A DNA stretch of 64,000 nt from Dermacentor variabilis (GCF_050947875.1 NW_027460401.1:1612001-1676000), one strand, 5' to 3'. Positions 9,990 to 21,533 are shown, numbered from the stretch's first letter. A program made the numbers and translations. The notes: generated by a model from the sequence alone, not told the origin.

Positions 9990-12330
9990 ACAAGAGACAG
10001 CCGTTTCCTAAAGGAAGGAGACTTCCGGAAAGACGTCAGAAAGCTTCTCTGAGAGATGCACTTGGCGCGATGAGCGTTGGCGTCAACCAGGGAAGCCACG
10101 TTCCTGCTTTTGGCCCGAAATTCCCCTCGGTGGGCCGCGGGGGACCGTGTCCATCTATTCGCGGGATATATTCGGAACGAGCCGCTTGACGCGCAGCAGT
10201 GCACCGCTTGGTGCACGCATCGCGCGGTCGTCGACATCGCGCGTGCCTACCTCGTAGTACGACCAGTCGTCCATCGCCGCCGCTCCGCAGAATGAGGATG
10301 AGATGCAGCCGTAATCCACCAGTAGAGACATTCCAGGCTCGACGGGCAGATCCGAAGGCGCTCCTGCGGTACCGACTCGAGTAGCGCGAGCTGCCGAGGC
10401 TTTGCGAGGTGGGTTTCACACGACGGCGTCCTCCGCGGATCGGTTCAGTGCGGTCCTGCTGCGCGACACGGACACGAGGCTCAGCTGGCCCGGCGAGCCG
10501 TCCTTGTGACGACGACCGGCCGAGATTCCCGAGGTGGTCGGCGCGATTGCACCACGCGAGTCCAGACCTGGCGTCGAAGAGGCGGCCGGCGCCAGCTTCT
10601 TCTCTCTTGGCGCCGAGAAGTTGGGAGGGTTGTGCGAAAAGACCCGTATTCCTAGGCCCAAAGCGGGTGTATGAGAAGCGGGTGATGGGTCACGACGGGT
10701 CAAAGCGCTGGGAACAGGTGCCGCGCCGACGTCGTGTGAGCGCGATCGACCGAGTAGCTCTGAAAAGGCACCCACGCCTCCCTCGAAGTCTTTGCGGAAG
10801 CTGGCGGCGAGGATGCTGGGCCAGTCCTGGAAGACGACGCGTCGTCGACGACGCTGAGGTCATGACGCGCAATACCGCGCCGTCGATCGTAGTCCCGCTG
10901 CGGAGGACTGCTGTACGCGCCGCATCGCACGCGGTTACGAGCGTTCTCTGTGTGTGTTCGCTTGTGTGAACGCGCTATCGTCGGACGTTTACGTAGAGAC
11001 TGATCAGGAAAGGGGATCGAGAGGTGGACATCGCCTGGACAGTGCCTGCCCCCCCCCCCCCCCCGCCTCTCTCTCGCAGCGTCTCAACCGAACCCGCGCG
11101 CGTCTGTTTTTTCCAGAAACCGCGTCGACGCAGGAATATCCGTGAATGAACCACAGTTGCCGCTTCCCTCGCCAGCGCTTCTTGGGTCCGATTGAGTCAC
11201 ACGCGCGACGCCCTCGCCTCCCTTCTTTCTTTAATCGGATGCAATTTGCCGCCGGCGCTCCTTGCACCTTCTCCTCTCCGTTGGCCGCTAGTGCGGTGAG
11301 AGTTCCCCGGAGAGACAGCACGCGCAAACGAAAGCCGTGCAGGTCGGCTTCGCCGCTGCGGCCGGCAACGGTTTCAAATTTTCACCGGTGCACCAGGCGT
11401 CTCCGGAACCGGTTTACCCCAGGTTTCCACCCTTTCAGTTGACTCTCTTCTGGGCTGCGTTCGCTCTCTCGGCGCAACTTCGCGCCGCCGGTGCCTCTCG
11501 CGCTCCATCGGTGACGTAGAGCTAGATGTCCCTTTACACTACGCCCTCGAACTTGGATACGAAATGGGGTTTTTACGCGCTGCCGAAGTGTTACGCCCGC
11601 TTCCATCTCCCTCCTCCGCTCTGGCGACGACGCCGCGTGATGTCAGCGCTACGTAGCTGCCGCGCCCGTGCGTTGCCGTCGCGTCCGCCGCGGTCAGCGC
11701 GTCCGATTTGAATGGTGGCGTTGGGAAACCATGCGTGGGACGCCGGGAGGGAGTCGCTCACTGACGAGGCGTGGAATCACTGTGCCGGGTCGCGGCTTGG
11801 AGCAAAGCGGGTCTCTCTCGCCGCCAATTAAAGCTTGCACAGTTCCTCTGGCACCGACTGCCTGGCAGAAGACGGGCGCGCGTGCGGGGACGACTTCTGG
11901 TGGAAAGCCCCATCGCGGAAACGAGGATACGCTGGCTGGTTGGCCCGCTTTCGAATGTGTCACCGTCGTAGGACCTCGCTCTCAACTTAGGTGTGTCATC
12001 GGGCCTTTTGGGGACGCGGACAGGCTTTTCCGGAGCGGAAGCGACGCTTTCTCCCGGTGTGCATGTGGTGGGAGGCTTCTGTTCCAGCTTGAGGCACCCT
12101 CATCTTGGCTGCAATCTCTCATTAATCGCTGCTCCGCGTGACCCCCTCGCCCAATGTCTCAGTCATCTAACCGTTCGTTGATAAGGGAAATCCGAAGAGA
12201 TCCTGATCGGAGCTCGTGGCTCTCCTTCTGCCGAAACGGACGACTTCACCATAGCAACAAAAGCGCGGGCCGTTCGACCTGGCAATGGAGACCGAAGCAG
12301 GACAGGTCACGACAGGATGCCCCCTTTTTG
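9990..12330. other. GC- and CpG-rich block, unassigned
   Basis: The block is much richer in G, C and CpG than its surroundings. It gives many overlapping open frames on both strands (up to 186 codons at 10409-10969 plus and 157 codons at 11668-12141 plus), as expected when stop codons are scarce. None shows a domain, a signal peptide or the repeats of a known family. A run of about 15 C lies at 11050-11064. A CpG-island-like promoter or 5' untranslated exon of a host gene whose coding exons lie elsewhere is possible, as is a GC-rich repeat; the sequence does not decide. Confidence 0.4.
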
Positions 12331-12885
12331 TACTCGGGGTTTGTTTTTCGAATTTTATGCGGTGACTATCGGCAGATATAGTAAATATTTCCGGCCCGCG
12401 GCTGCCTGTTCGCATTTACGAGTCGCACAGCAATTCCAAAGTCGGACATTCGACAAGGGGCGTGTATTCGGAATGGCTTACCGAAATGCAGAACTGGGCC
12501 CGTATTGATAAAATGCTCAGGCGCTATTATTGTTCGTAGGAGCAAATTATAGGCAATTCTGATGCTGGACATATTAGTGAAAGCAACCCGCCGAGAGGAA
12601 CGAGCACTTACGAACCAATGTGAATTCGGATCCTGGATTGTAAGGAGCTTGTCTTTGTTTCACCTGCGACACTATGCGACTTGTGCTGAGACAAGCTGAT
12701 ATTACGAACTTGAGGACCTGCACACGGTTACCGTCAAAACGCCTTATATGTGGTATTGAAGCATTGAATTTTGGCTGTTTAATGGCCCGAGCCACCGCGA
12801 AAGACGCCAAAGAGTCTCATTGTCATTGTAAAAAAACGAAGGAGCAAGTTTCGAAAACCAACTCTTGTCATGTGTGGGTTTTGTC
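12331..12885. other. no gene recognised
   Basis: Base composition returns to normal. Short open frames only. Nothing I can name. Confidence 0.5.
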
Positions 12886-13092
<207 letters not shown>

Positions 13093-13440
13093 TTTCATTG
13101 TAAGCCTCACAATGACGTGAGGCGGTTCCAGCCGACGGTGTTCTCTGCTTTTGAAGAAATATCGGACTTTTTCACGGCAGGGACAACGACGCAAAGGGGG
13201 TCTTGCGGCACGTGTGGCGAGATAAAATACAGCAGTACAGGTGCTATCTTGGGTATAACGCCATCTATCCTCTATCAACAATTTTTACAGCGAAGCTGTA
13301 TACCGAAAAAAAATTTTCGTATCGTTGGCGTGGTAAGTAAAAAACTCCCCATACGTGGGCCGATCCCGGAGATACTGCAATGCCGGGCCGACCCGCGGCG
13401 GAGGTGAAGCAGGCGTTAAGCCTTCCCCATACGTAGGCCA
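13093..13440. other. intergenic, with a short direct repeat
   Basis: CCCCATACGTGGGCC near 13347 and CCCCATACGTAGGCC near 13426 flank a GC-rich segment. ACAGCGAAGCTGT near 13286 is a short near-palindrome. It looks like dispersed repeat debris. No gene. Confidence 0.4.
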
Positions 13441-13455
13441 AAACACACTCTGCTG

Positions 13456-14067
13456 ATGGGCGACTTAAATGCCAGGGTAGGCAAGAAGCAGGCTGGCGAC
13501 AAGTCAGTGGAGGAATATGGCATAGGGTCTAGGAATAGCAGGGGAGAGTCTTTAGTAGAGTTTGCAGAACAGAATAATATGCGGATAAGGAATACTTTCT
13601 TCAGCAAGAGGGATAGCCGAAAGTGGACGTGGAGGAGCCCGAACGGCGAGACTGAAAATGAAATAGACTTCATACTCTGGGCTAACCCTGGCATCATACA
13701 AGATGTGGGCGTGCTCGGCAAGGTGCGATGCAGTGACCATAGGATGGTAAGAACTCGAATTTGCCTAGACCTGAGGAGGGAACGGAAGCAACTGGTACAT
13801 AAGAAGTCGATCAATGAGTTAGCGGTAAGAGGCAAAATAGAGGAAATCTGGAGCAAGCTACAGAACAGGTATTCGGCTTCAACTCAGGAAGAGGACCTTA
13901 GCGTTGAAGCAATGAACGACAATCTTATGGCCATCATTAAGGAGACTGCAATAGAAGTCGGTGGCAACATCGTTAGACAGGATACCGGTAAGCTATCGCA
14001 GGAGACGAAAGATCTACTCAAGAAACGCGAATGTATGAAAGCCTCTAACCCTACAGCTAGAATATAA
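13456..14067 (+). pseudogene. RTE endonuclease C-terminal half
   Basis: A 203-residue segment starting at the GDLNARVG motif, the RTE version of the endonuclease GDFN motif, followed by EIDFILW and CSDHRMV (the SDH motif). The N-terminal endonuclease half is absent, so this LINE copy starts inside the domain. The following linker (KQLVHKKSINEL and beyond) leads to the RT in another frame. Confidence 0.85.
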
Positions 14068-14183
14068 CTGGCAGAACTTTCCAAGTTAATTAACAAGTGT
14101 AACACAGCTGAATTGAACATGCTCTCAGGAACAGAGGAAGCCTAAAAACAGTCAAAAAGAAACTAGTAGTAGGCAAGAATCAG

Positions 14184-15330
14184 ATGTATGCGTTAAGAGA
14201 CAAAACCGGCAATATCATTACTAATAAAGATGAGATAGTTCAAGTGGCTGAGGAGTTCTATAGATATTTATACGGTACCAGTGGCATCCACGACGATAAT
14301 GGAAGAGGGAATAGTCTAGAGGAATTTGACATCCCACAAGTAACGCTGGAAGAAGCAAAGAAAGCCTTGGGAGCTATGCAAAGGGGGAAGGCAGCTGGGG
14401 AGGATCAGGTAACAGCAGATTGGTTGAAGGATGGAGGGCCGATTGCTCTAGGAAAATTGGCCACCCAGTATATACGCAATGCCTCATGACCTCGAGCGTA
14501 CCGGAATCTCGGAAGAACGCCAACATAATCTTAATCCATAAGAAAGGGGACGCCAAAGACTTGAAAAATCATAGACCGATCAGCTTACTGTCCGTTGCCT
14601 ACAAAATATTTACTAAGGTAATCGCAAATAGAATCAGCAACGCCTTAGACTTCTGTCAACCAAAGGACCAGGCAGGGTTTCGTAAAGGCTACTCAACAAT
14701 AGTCCATATTCACACTATCAATCTGGTGATAGAGAAATGTGCCGAATATAGCCAACCCTTATATATAGCTTTCATTGATTACGAGAAAGCGTTTGATTCA
14801 GTAGAAACCTCAGCAGTCATGCAGGCATTACGGAATCAGGGTGTAGATGAGCCGCATGTAAAAATACTGAAAGCTATCTACAGCGGCTCCAGAGCGTAGT
14901 CCTCCATAAAGAAAGCAACAAAACCTCAATAAAGAAGGGCATTAGGCACGGAGATGCGATCCCTCCAATGCGATTCACAGCGTGTTTACAGGAGGTATTC
15001 AGAGACCTGGATTGGGAAGAATTGGGGATAAGAGTTAATGGAGAATATCTCAGTAACTTGCGATTCGCTGATGATATCGCCTTGCTTAGTAACTCAGGGG
15101 ACCAATTGCAATGCATGCTCACTGACTTGGATCGGCAAAGCAGAAGGGTGGGTCTAAATATTGATCTGCAGAAAACTAAAGTATTGTTTAGCAGTCTCGG
15201 AAGAGAACAGCACTTTACGATAGGTAGCGAGGCACTGGAAGTGGTAAGGGAATACATCTACTTTGGGCAGGTAGTGACCGCGGATCCGGATCAGGAGACT
15301 GAAATAATCAGGAGAATAAGAAAGGGCTGA
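14184..15330 (+). pseudogene. RTE reverse transcriptase, frame-broken
   Basis: Three segments in different frames (14184-14489, 14420-14899, 14968-15330) together make an RT: KAAGEDQVTADWLKDGG in the first; NHRPISLLSVAYKIFT, DQAGFRKGYSTI and AFIDYEKAFDSVET (first catalytic Asp) in the second; LRFADDIALLS (catalytic Asp pair intact) in the third. A short deletion near 14895 removes part of the loop between motifs. The gene could not make a whole protein. Confidence 0.85.
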
Positions 15331-15358
15331 GGGTGGGTTTGGCAGGCATTCTCAGATC

Positions 15359-15767
15359 ATGAAGAGCAGGTTGCCGTTATCCCTCAAAAGAAAAGTGTAT
15401 ATCAGCTGTGTTTTACCAGTACTCACCTACGGGGCAGAAATCTGGAGGCCTACGAAAAAGGTTCTGCTTAAATTGAGGAAGACGCAACGAGCGATGGAAG
15501 GAAGAATGATGGGTGTAAAGTTAAGGGATAATGAAAGAGCAGATTGGATGTGGGAACAAACACGAGTTAATGACATCTTAGTTGAAATCAAGAAAAAGAA
15601 ATGGGGGGGGGGGGACATGCGCAGGACATGTAATGAGGAGGGAAGATAACCGATGGTCATTAAGGGTTACGGACTGGATTCCAAGAGAAGGGAAGCGTAG
15701 GGGGCGGCAGAAAGTTAGGTGGGCAGATGAGATTAAGAAGTTTGCAGGGACAACTTGGCGACAATAA
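15359..15767 (+). pseudogene. RTE C-terminal domain, frame-broken
   Basis: Segments 15359-15649 and 15582-15767 cover LPVLTYGAEIWRPT, the RAMEGRMMGV region and GHVMRREDNRWSLRV, which are conserved downstream of RT in RTE elements. The G run at 15604-15614 shifts the frame between them. An intact version of the same region is at 52657-53394. Confidence 0.8.
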
Positions 15768-15959
15768 GCACAATACGGGGGTAGTTGAAGAAGTATGGGA
15801 GAGGCCTTTGCCCTGCAGTGGGCGTAACCAGGCTGCTGCTGCTGCTGCTGATGATGATGACGATGATATTCGGGCGGAACAGGCCGCCTCCTCCGACTAT
15901 GTCGAGTCGTGGACTGGGATTGATACAGGGCGGTATGAGAAAGCACTGTATCCAACTCC

Positions 15960-16307
15960 ATGCGGGACCCGTTCCATTGTCTTAAGGCGGCATTAGTTGA
16001 GGCAACACGTACATCGTGGGTTGATGAATCGCGAACCGCTCCAAATTTGCAACTTCTGCGTCTCTGGGCGTCGCGCCACCAAGCAGAACTTGCATCAGAA
16101 CGTGACCCTGTATCAAATACCCTTCGGTTAGAGGCCCAACGCCCTACTGCAGTAGCTCGGCGCCATGAACACCGCTTAGAACGTGGCCGCTGGATAGACT
16201 GGTGCTCTGCTGTCGGACCTTCGTCGTCCAATGCCTCTATTTGGCGCACCTTCCGAGTAATGAACGTGGTCGGCGCCCTCGGGAACCCGCAGCCTGCGCC
16301 CTGTTAG
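15960..16307 (+). pseudogene. LINE linker between endonuclease and RT
   Basis: A basic, Arg-rich segment (LQLLRLWASRHQAELASE, RRHEHRLERGRWIDWCS, SSNASIWRTFR) of the kind found before the RT of RNase H-bearing LINEs. It runs out of frame shortly before the MITE insertion at 16410. Confidence 0.65.
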
Positions 16308-16409
16308 CATCAGGCCAGACACCAGCTGTATTCGCAGAAACTGTCGTCCACACCTTTTTTCCGGCTTTGGGCACAGCAGCTCCTCCTTTCGTTGTTGAAA
16401 ACTACCTTC

Positions 16410-16676
16410 ACTCTAAGAAAAGTTTACACCCTTTGGAGTGCCCCTTCTGCCACACAACGATAATCGTCATCTGCCTTGATGCGTTTCCTTTCTTGAAAAC
16501 GCCGCGCCCGCTACTTTCCTGTCGGGAATGCTATCATGCTGATAACGCGCATGCCGTTCGTTACTGGAAAGTACCGGGCTCGCAGCATTAAAGAAATGAG
16601 ACGCATCAAGGCAGATGACGATTATCGTTGTGTGGCAGAAGGGGCACTCCAAAGGGTGTAAACTTTTTTCTAGAGT
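16410..16676. repeat. foldback MITE, 267 bp
   Basis: Long terminal inverted repeats of about 85 bp (16410-16495 and 16590-16676), starting ACTCTA and containing GTTTACACCCTTTGGAGTGC and GATAATCGTCATCTGCC on one side and their complements on the other. A target duplication is not obvious. It interrupts the I/R1-like LINE, so it inserted later or by recombination. No coding capacity. Confidence 0.9.
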
Positions 16677-16742
16677 ATTCCCGCGGACGCCGGCACGCCA
16701 TTTACGCTCTCCGACATCGAGGGTATACAAGCTGTCTTCACT

Positions 16743-17990
16743 ATGGCGGAATATTTAGCGGCAATCGACCTGTCGACGCCATGCAAAGCACCAGGACCGG
16801 ATGGCATACCGTATAAACTTTATAAAAACACGGAAGGCAAGGTTCTCGAAGTGCTGTTGGGGGCCATAAACGAAGCTTGGACTACAGGAGTCATCCCCGA
16901 TTCTTGGCGACAGGCAGAAATGGTCCCTATTCCCAAATCCGGAAAACCCCAAGATAATATCGCTCATATGCACCCAATAGCACTAACCTCAACGTTAGGC
17001 AAGCTGATGGAGCGTATGCTCGCGACACGTATTACATGGTGGCTCGAGCGGTACTCATGGTATCATCCTGGCCAAATCGGGTTCCGTGCTCATCTGGGTG
17101 CAGAGAGCGGCCTTGCGTACCTATCTTCTATGGTTCTCATCGGAGGCCGCTCCCGGAGAATTCGCACCATTCTGGCAGTGGATATTCGTAGAGTGTACGA
17201 CCATGTGAGTCACGAAGCAATTGTCGAAATTCTCCATTGGCTTCAGTTCCCTAGCCGTGTCTGCACATTCGTCAAGGCCTTCCTGCGCGCTCGGACCTTC
17301 TCCATTCGCCAGGCTGGACAAGCAGCAGGTCTGTTCGTCGCACATCGGGGTGAACCACAAGAATCTGTGCTCGCACCAGACCTTTTCCATATCGCTCTCC
17401 TTCCACTAGCTTGGAAGCTAGCGACGATACATAACGCGCAGTACATAATGTACGCAGATGACATCACTGTCTGGTCAGTTGATCCTGAAATCTGCCACAA
17501 AGCACAAGCGCTCCAAGAGGCCCTAAACGTGACGCAGAACTGGTGTGCTCATATGGGGCTTGAAATTTCCAAGGACAAGACGAGGTACATGTCAGTAGCG
17601 AACAAGTATGGGCGCCCTCTACTGGCACTCCGGCCTCTTCAGTTAACTTTGGATCAGCAACCACTACACGAGGCTTCAACTCTCCGAGTAGTCAGCCTTG
17701 AAATGGATTCCTCTGGATCTGGGGGACCATGGGTCAAGAATGCAAAGCAACCGGCCGCAGAAATGATGCAGTTGATACGTTGGATTGAGAAGAAATCTGG
17801 TGGAACGAGTACCAACATAGCTCGCCTTCTTGTCCGTTCTGTTTTGCAACCACGACTCGCCTACAGAGCCCAGTTTCATCATCTCACGAAGGCACAATGG
17901 GCTCGCCTTGAGGCCATTAATAACGAAGCGATGCGGGCCATAACGGGACTACCACTCCGTTGCCAACCCTACAGGCCGAGCCCAACTTAA
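16743..17990 (+). pseudogene. LINE reverse transcriptase (long open segment)
   Basis: A 415-residue open segment. Motifs in order: APGPDGIPYKLYK, PIPKSGKPQDN, HPGQIGFRAHLG, VDIRRVYDHVSHE (first catalytic Asp present, the usual Phe-Asp replaced by Tyr-Asp), GEPQESVLAPDLF, and YIMYADDITVWS with the catalytic pair intact. The thumb region ends with MRAITGLPLRCQP. The frame is lost at 17990; RNase H continues in another frame at 18007. Substitutions such as GEPQES for the usual GVPQGS suggest decay or divergence. Confidence 0.88.
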
Positions 17991-18006
17991 CACAATCGGT
18001 GAACTC

Positions 18007-19008
18007 GTGTACCAACGTCGATGCGTGCGCGCCCTAAAGCCATCAAATTTCTGCTCAGCTGCTTTACTGGCCCGGTACATGGGACACAAAATAGACAATC
18101 CAGCATCTACGAGACTCGACGTAGCTCCTTGGAAGAGGGTACAATTAAGTTACAATAAGCCTCTTGGTCGTCTGTATAGCCTGGTTCTTCGCCAGGCGAA
18201 TGTCCAAGTTGCCCGCCTTCGTTGCATCGATTATAATCAAGACGATGCAACTCTTGTAGCATACACTGATGCCAGTGTTAGTGGCACCATGATTCACACA
18301 GCTCTCGTGTGTCCATTGATACCAGAGGCAGGCCAGACGCGCTCGCATGTTGCCGATCCTGCACCACCGGCCTATCTTGCCGAGCTTGCTGCCATACGAG
18401 ACGGCTTGGCCGCGTTGCTACCTACAGTTGAAGCTGCTCGATACTCTCAACTCATCATTCGCACAGAGTCTACTCAAGCCATCCACGACATACGTGGGAT
18501 ATGTCGGTCCACTCTATTCTCAGATAGCATTCACCATCTTGCTGCCACTAGGAATACCCTCATACGCGTCCAGTGGGTGCCTTGAGCAGCCCTGCCGGGT
18601 CTCCTTGAAGCCGATATGGCAACCCACCCACAGATTACAACATACCCACTTCCACATTTTCCTGAAGACGCCTATGGACAACTGATCCGGGAAAAGGAAA
18701 ACCTCCGACACACCACACGAGCTCTCATACCTCTGTGTGGGTCAGACCTCCCTGGTGGGTTAAACAGCCGAGAGGAGGTTACGTTAAGGAGGCTGCATGA
18801 CAGGGTCGCGCTCACCCCGTCTGTGAGCGCTCTCTGGCCACAGCAGTACCATGGTCCTTACGGCTCATCGTGCCCATTTTGTACCACAGAAATCCAAAAT
18901 GTGACAGTGACACACCTACTAAGGACGTGCCCAGGACTTCATCGGAGCTTTCTCCGCCACCTCCGGGCAACAGGCCTTCGGCCTGTTGCCCGGAGGTGGC
19001 GACCTTGA
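18007..19008 (+). pseudogene. LINE RNase H and C-terminal Cys/His cluster
   Basis: Two segments in one frame, separated by a single TGA at 18583. The first has VAYTDASVSG (first catalytic Asp of RNase H), AELAAIRDGL (Glu), IIRTESTQAI (the usual Asp here is Glu) and ends at RVQWVP, where the conserved Gly-His is lost. The second (18616-19008) carries EADMATHP at its border and a CPFCTTEIQNVTVTHLLRTC zinc-finger-like cluster. The last residues are encoded by the hairpin at 18956-19000. Confidence 0.8.
18956..19000. repeat. perfect 21-bp hairpin with 3-base loop
   Basis: Bases 18956-18976 are the exact reverse complement of 18980-19000, with TTC between. It lies in the last codons of the LINE ORF2. 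No T run follows, so a transcription terminator is not implied. Confidence 0.95.
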
Positions 19009-19130
19009 ACGTTGGATTCATGGACCACATCATCGTTCACTCCTAGATTTTTTCACTAGTCGAATCTGTTCGTGTACTTTTAACATCCTTTGTATTATGG
19101 CTAAGGACATGCTTTCGAAATAAAAAAAGA

Positions 19131-19360
19131 GGGTCACGGAAGTATCACTAACACAGATTTTCCTCTCAGCTTTATATGGATTGCTTCCAAAACCTCATGT
19201 GCCTTTGTTTCTCTGCTTCTGCCAAGAATAATTATCTCTCGGAACCGTGGTTCACACTTCTTGCAGTATAGGAATTGTTTACGTGGCGAATGTTCTGCCG
19301 CTCGGTCACACTCAGTGCAAGTTGCGCAATGTTGCGAAATATACGCATCTCCTTCTTTTT
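19131..19360 (-). pseudogene. Penelope-like element, C-terminal endonuclease fragment
   Basis: The minus-strand translation shows YCKKCEPRFREIIILGRS, ETKAHEVLEAIHIK and a Ser/Val-rich end, which resembles the region after the GIY-YIG nuclease of Penelope-like retroelements. It is cut at 19131, against the poly(A) of the preceding LINE. It faces an oppositely oriented copy at 19362. Confidence rests on similarity to the clearer GIY-YIG fragment at 33462. Confidence 0.6.
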
Positions 19361-19361
19361 C

Positions 19362-19640
19362 TTGGCAGAAGCATAGAAACAAAGGCACGTGAGGTTTTGG
19401 AAGAATTTCATATAGAGAAGAGAGGAAGAAACTGTGTTAGTGATACTTCCGTGACCCTCTTCAAAAGCAAAATGTCCTATCTTGAACGGTTTGGCAAATG
19501 CATTATGGTCCTTGTGCGCATGTCTGTGATTTTCGTTACATTTGCTGATTTTTTGGTGAATAAAGATAGGTGAAGTTGGCTCTTGTCCTGCATCTTTCTC
19601 CCTCTCGTGATAGTCGTAGGTGCCGCTGTTCCTTCCTAAT
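19362..19640 (+). pseudogene. Penelope-like element, C-terminal fragment (inverted partner)
   Basis: ETKAREVLEEFHIEKRGRN followed by CVSDTSVTLFKSKMSYLERF matches the C-terminal signature of tick Penelope-like elements (compare the SCVSSSSVSLSGKEFKYL end near 33750-33820). Bases 19362-19462 are an imperfect reverse complement of 19131-19222. The frame then continues through a hydrophobic tail to 19571. The GIY-YIG core is absent. Confidence 0.6.
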
Positions 19641-20505
19641 TCCAGTATGCACCATCTAGCCCAAATGAAACCATTTGGATGGTCCCATACATGTGTCTGA
19701 GAAGAGCACAAACTGCATTGCACCGATGCTCGTCAAAGTGAAAATTGCTTTGCTAACATGCTGCAAAGAATTTACTTGTATCACTAACGCCGAGGACCAG
19801 ACATGGAGGGATAATGTAGGGAAAGTGCACCTATGGTAGCAGACCACAGAACAAGACACAGATTTGTTAATAGCGTCATAATTGCTTTTGAAATTGTTAA
19901 TGTGTATACTGAGCTGAATTAACTGATGACATGCTATAAGGAACACAAATTCTTAGACTTGTGGAACCACAACATAGTTTATTTCATGGGAAGTATTGTT
20001 TAGTTCCCCTATAAAATTTTGCAATATAGTAGGCGCTTTGTAAGCTTTTGAAAGCGAGCAAACAGGGGAAGCATGCAATTTTTCCTGTTGGCATGTAAAC
20101 AGAATCTGGCTGTGCCTTAAAACCATAATTTTGGTGCTCACTGTGCTCAAAACTCCGGTTGTTTTTCTTCTATTTCTCTTAAATTCACATTGTAATCATG
20201 CTGTTGAACACTGTTGATTTATTAGAGGGAAACAGAAAGGTGCGTGAATCTCATGCATGCCAGCAATATTTCGGGTGGCCCTAACAAGGGCCTTTTCTCT
20301 TCATAACGGGTGAGCTGCCGAAGCAGTTGCCACATTCTTGCAATTCAGCCTCCTATGTATCTCAGCCTCCTTGAATGTTGGCCTCTGGTTTGGAAATTGA
20401 GACGCTTGCAGGATCTCGACGCAGCTGAATGTCAGTTTTCAAAACTTGCGTTCATTTCGGCCATTGGAAATCCTTCCGGCAATCCACATCTGCAGGTGCA
20501 GGAAG
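19641..20505. other. no gene recognised
   Basis: Short open frames only. On the minus strand this is downstream of the YqaJ-like exon, so it could hold a 3' untranslated region; AATAAA-like signals were not clearly placed. Confidence 0.4.
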
Positions 20506-21533
20506 CTACACATTCTGAGTGCTCTTCCTTGACAGTAGCTGAGGAAGCAAGGACTGCCTCAAGAATGTTTCCAACAATGGCATGTGTTTTGCAAGAAAAT
20601 CAATGTCTGTTAATATGCGCACAACGATGAACCCTTTGTTCGACCAACACACAAAATCCCAATAATCAACATTTGCAGAAGACAGTTTAGCTTGAACCTG
20701 AAACATGCATTTCTGGTTATATTTCAGGCAACGATTTTCATGTACGTAGAAACCTTTCTCACTAATTTCATTAATGGGCACATCTCTGTACTTGTATGGT
20801 CATTTAATTTCAAGAACTGCACGGCTAGAGCAACTGCACTCAACAATGCCATCTGGGCTGGCTGCAATAAACTGAAATTCCTCACAAATGAACAGGCCGG
20901 CGTCTCTGCATTTAAAATTCACGTGGTGTTGCCTCTGGTACTGAACATACTGCTGCCTTGCAGTCTCCTCATGCTCTATTTCATGTTTCATAGCGACAGT
21001 CTTTCTGTGACGAGTTTATAGAGCACTAGAGGAGACTGAGCAATGTTGCCTGCTAGGCGTGCTGCAGAACTCTCGCTCTTACATTCAACAACTTTGCTGA
21101 AGACTGATCCCGTTATCCACCCACATCTTTGCTGAAACCAGGGCAAGCACCTTCTTTGCATTCTTGTTTTTTCTTGTATTTGTGCGACATCGCTGTGGCT
21201 TATCCGCATCTTCAATAATGAATCAATTTTCTCATCTCTGGAAGATTGATTCAGGGTTTCCCATTTCTTGTCATACATTTCGTACAAGCTTTCCGGCAGT
21301 TCAGCAGCAATATCGCCTTCATCAGCGCTGTCTGTTTCTTCACCAAGTGTGGCATACTTTGAGAATGCTGTAAACACAACTGCATTCGGAAGAACAGAAT
21401 AAAGCGAGTCAAGAATTCCTGGAAACTTTGCCTTTAGGGCTTGTGCAGCACTGCGCTTCACGTTCATTGCCTTGGAAACCTTGCCGTGTCGGTGTTTCAC
21501 AATGTTCAAGTCTCTGAGCCGTGTAGGCTCCAC
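20506..21533 (-). pseudogene. YqaJ-like nuclease domain, terminal exon of a SWIM-YqaJ gene
   Basis: The minus strand gives a leader (VEPTRLRDLNIVKHRHGK), then QIQEKTRMQRRCLPWFQQ, the usual entry to YqaJ nucleases, then GMKHEIEHEETARQQY, IAASPDGIVEC and LEIK, which supply the Glu, the Asp and the Glu-x-Lys of the PD-(D/E)xK active site. Conserved blocks follow (NQKCMFQVQ). A frameshift near 20990 and an in-frame TGA at about 20800, just after LEIK, break it. The exon starts at 21533 right after a pyrimidine-rich CAG acceptor. YqaJ domains act as DNA exonucleases in phage; in animals this SWIM-YqaJ type is of unknown role and may be transposon-linked. Confidence 0.75.

Larger units (their letters stand above)
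13441..15855 (+). mobile_element. RTE-clade LINE, copy 1 (5'-truncated, broken)
   Basis: A plus-strand non-LTR element with AP endonuclease remnant, RT and the C-terminal RTE region, ending in a (CTG)n(ATG)n run near 15834-15855. Short TGA-type repeats at the 3' end are usual for RTE elements. Two further copies occur in this window (27427-29105 minus; 47235-47520 plus 52649-53425). At least five frame changes break this copy, and a run of 11 G at 15604-15614 disrupts the C-terminal part. Confidence 0.85.
15856..19130 (+). mobile_element. I/R1-like LINE with RNase H, 5'-truncated
   Basis: A plus-strand LINE whose ORF2 shows linker, RT, RNase H and a C-terminal Cys/His cluster. It ends in AAATAAAAAAAG near 19120-19131. 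The endonuclease is missing. It joins directly to the RTE tail at about 15855. A 267-bp foldback MITE interrupts the linker. RNase H after RT is typical of the I, R1, LOA and Tad groups of LINEs; I cannot separate these by eye. Confidence 0.85.

Noticed and set aside
10409..10969. 186-codon open frame in the CpG-rich block
   Set aside because: GC-rich DNA gives long frames on both strands; an overlapping 119-codon frame on the other strand and the lack of any domain argue against coding.
18956..19000. Rho-independent terminator
   Set aside because: This is a eukaryotic retroelement, and no T run follows the hairpin.
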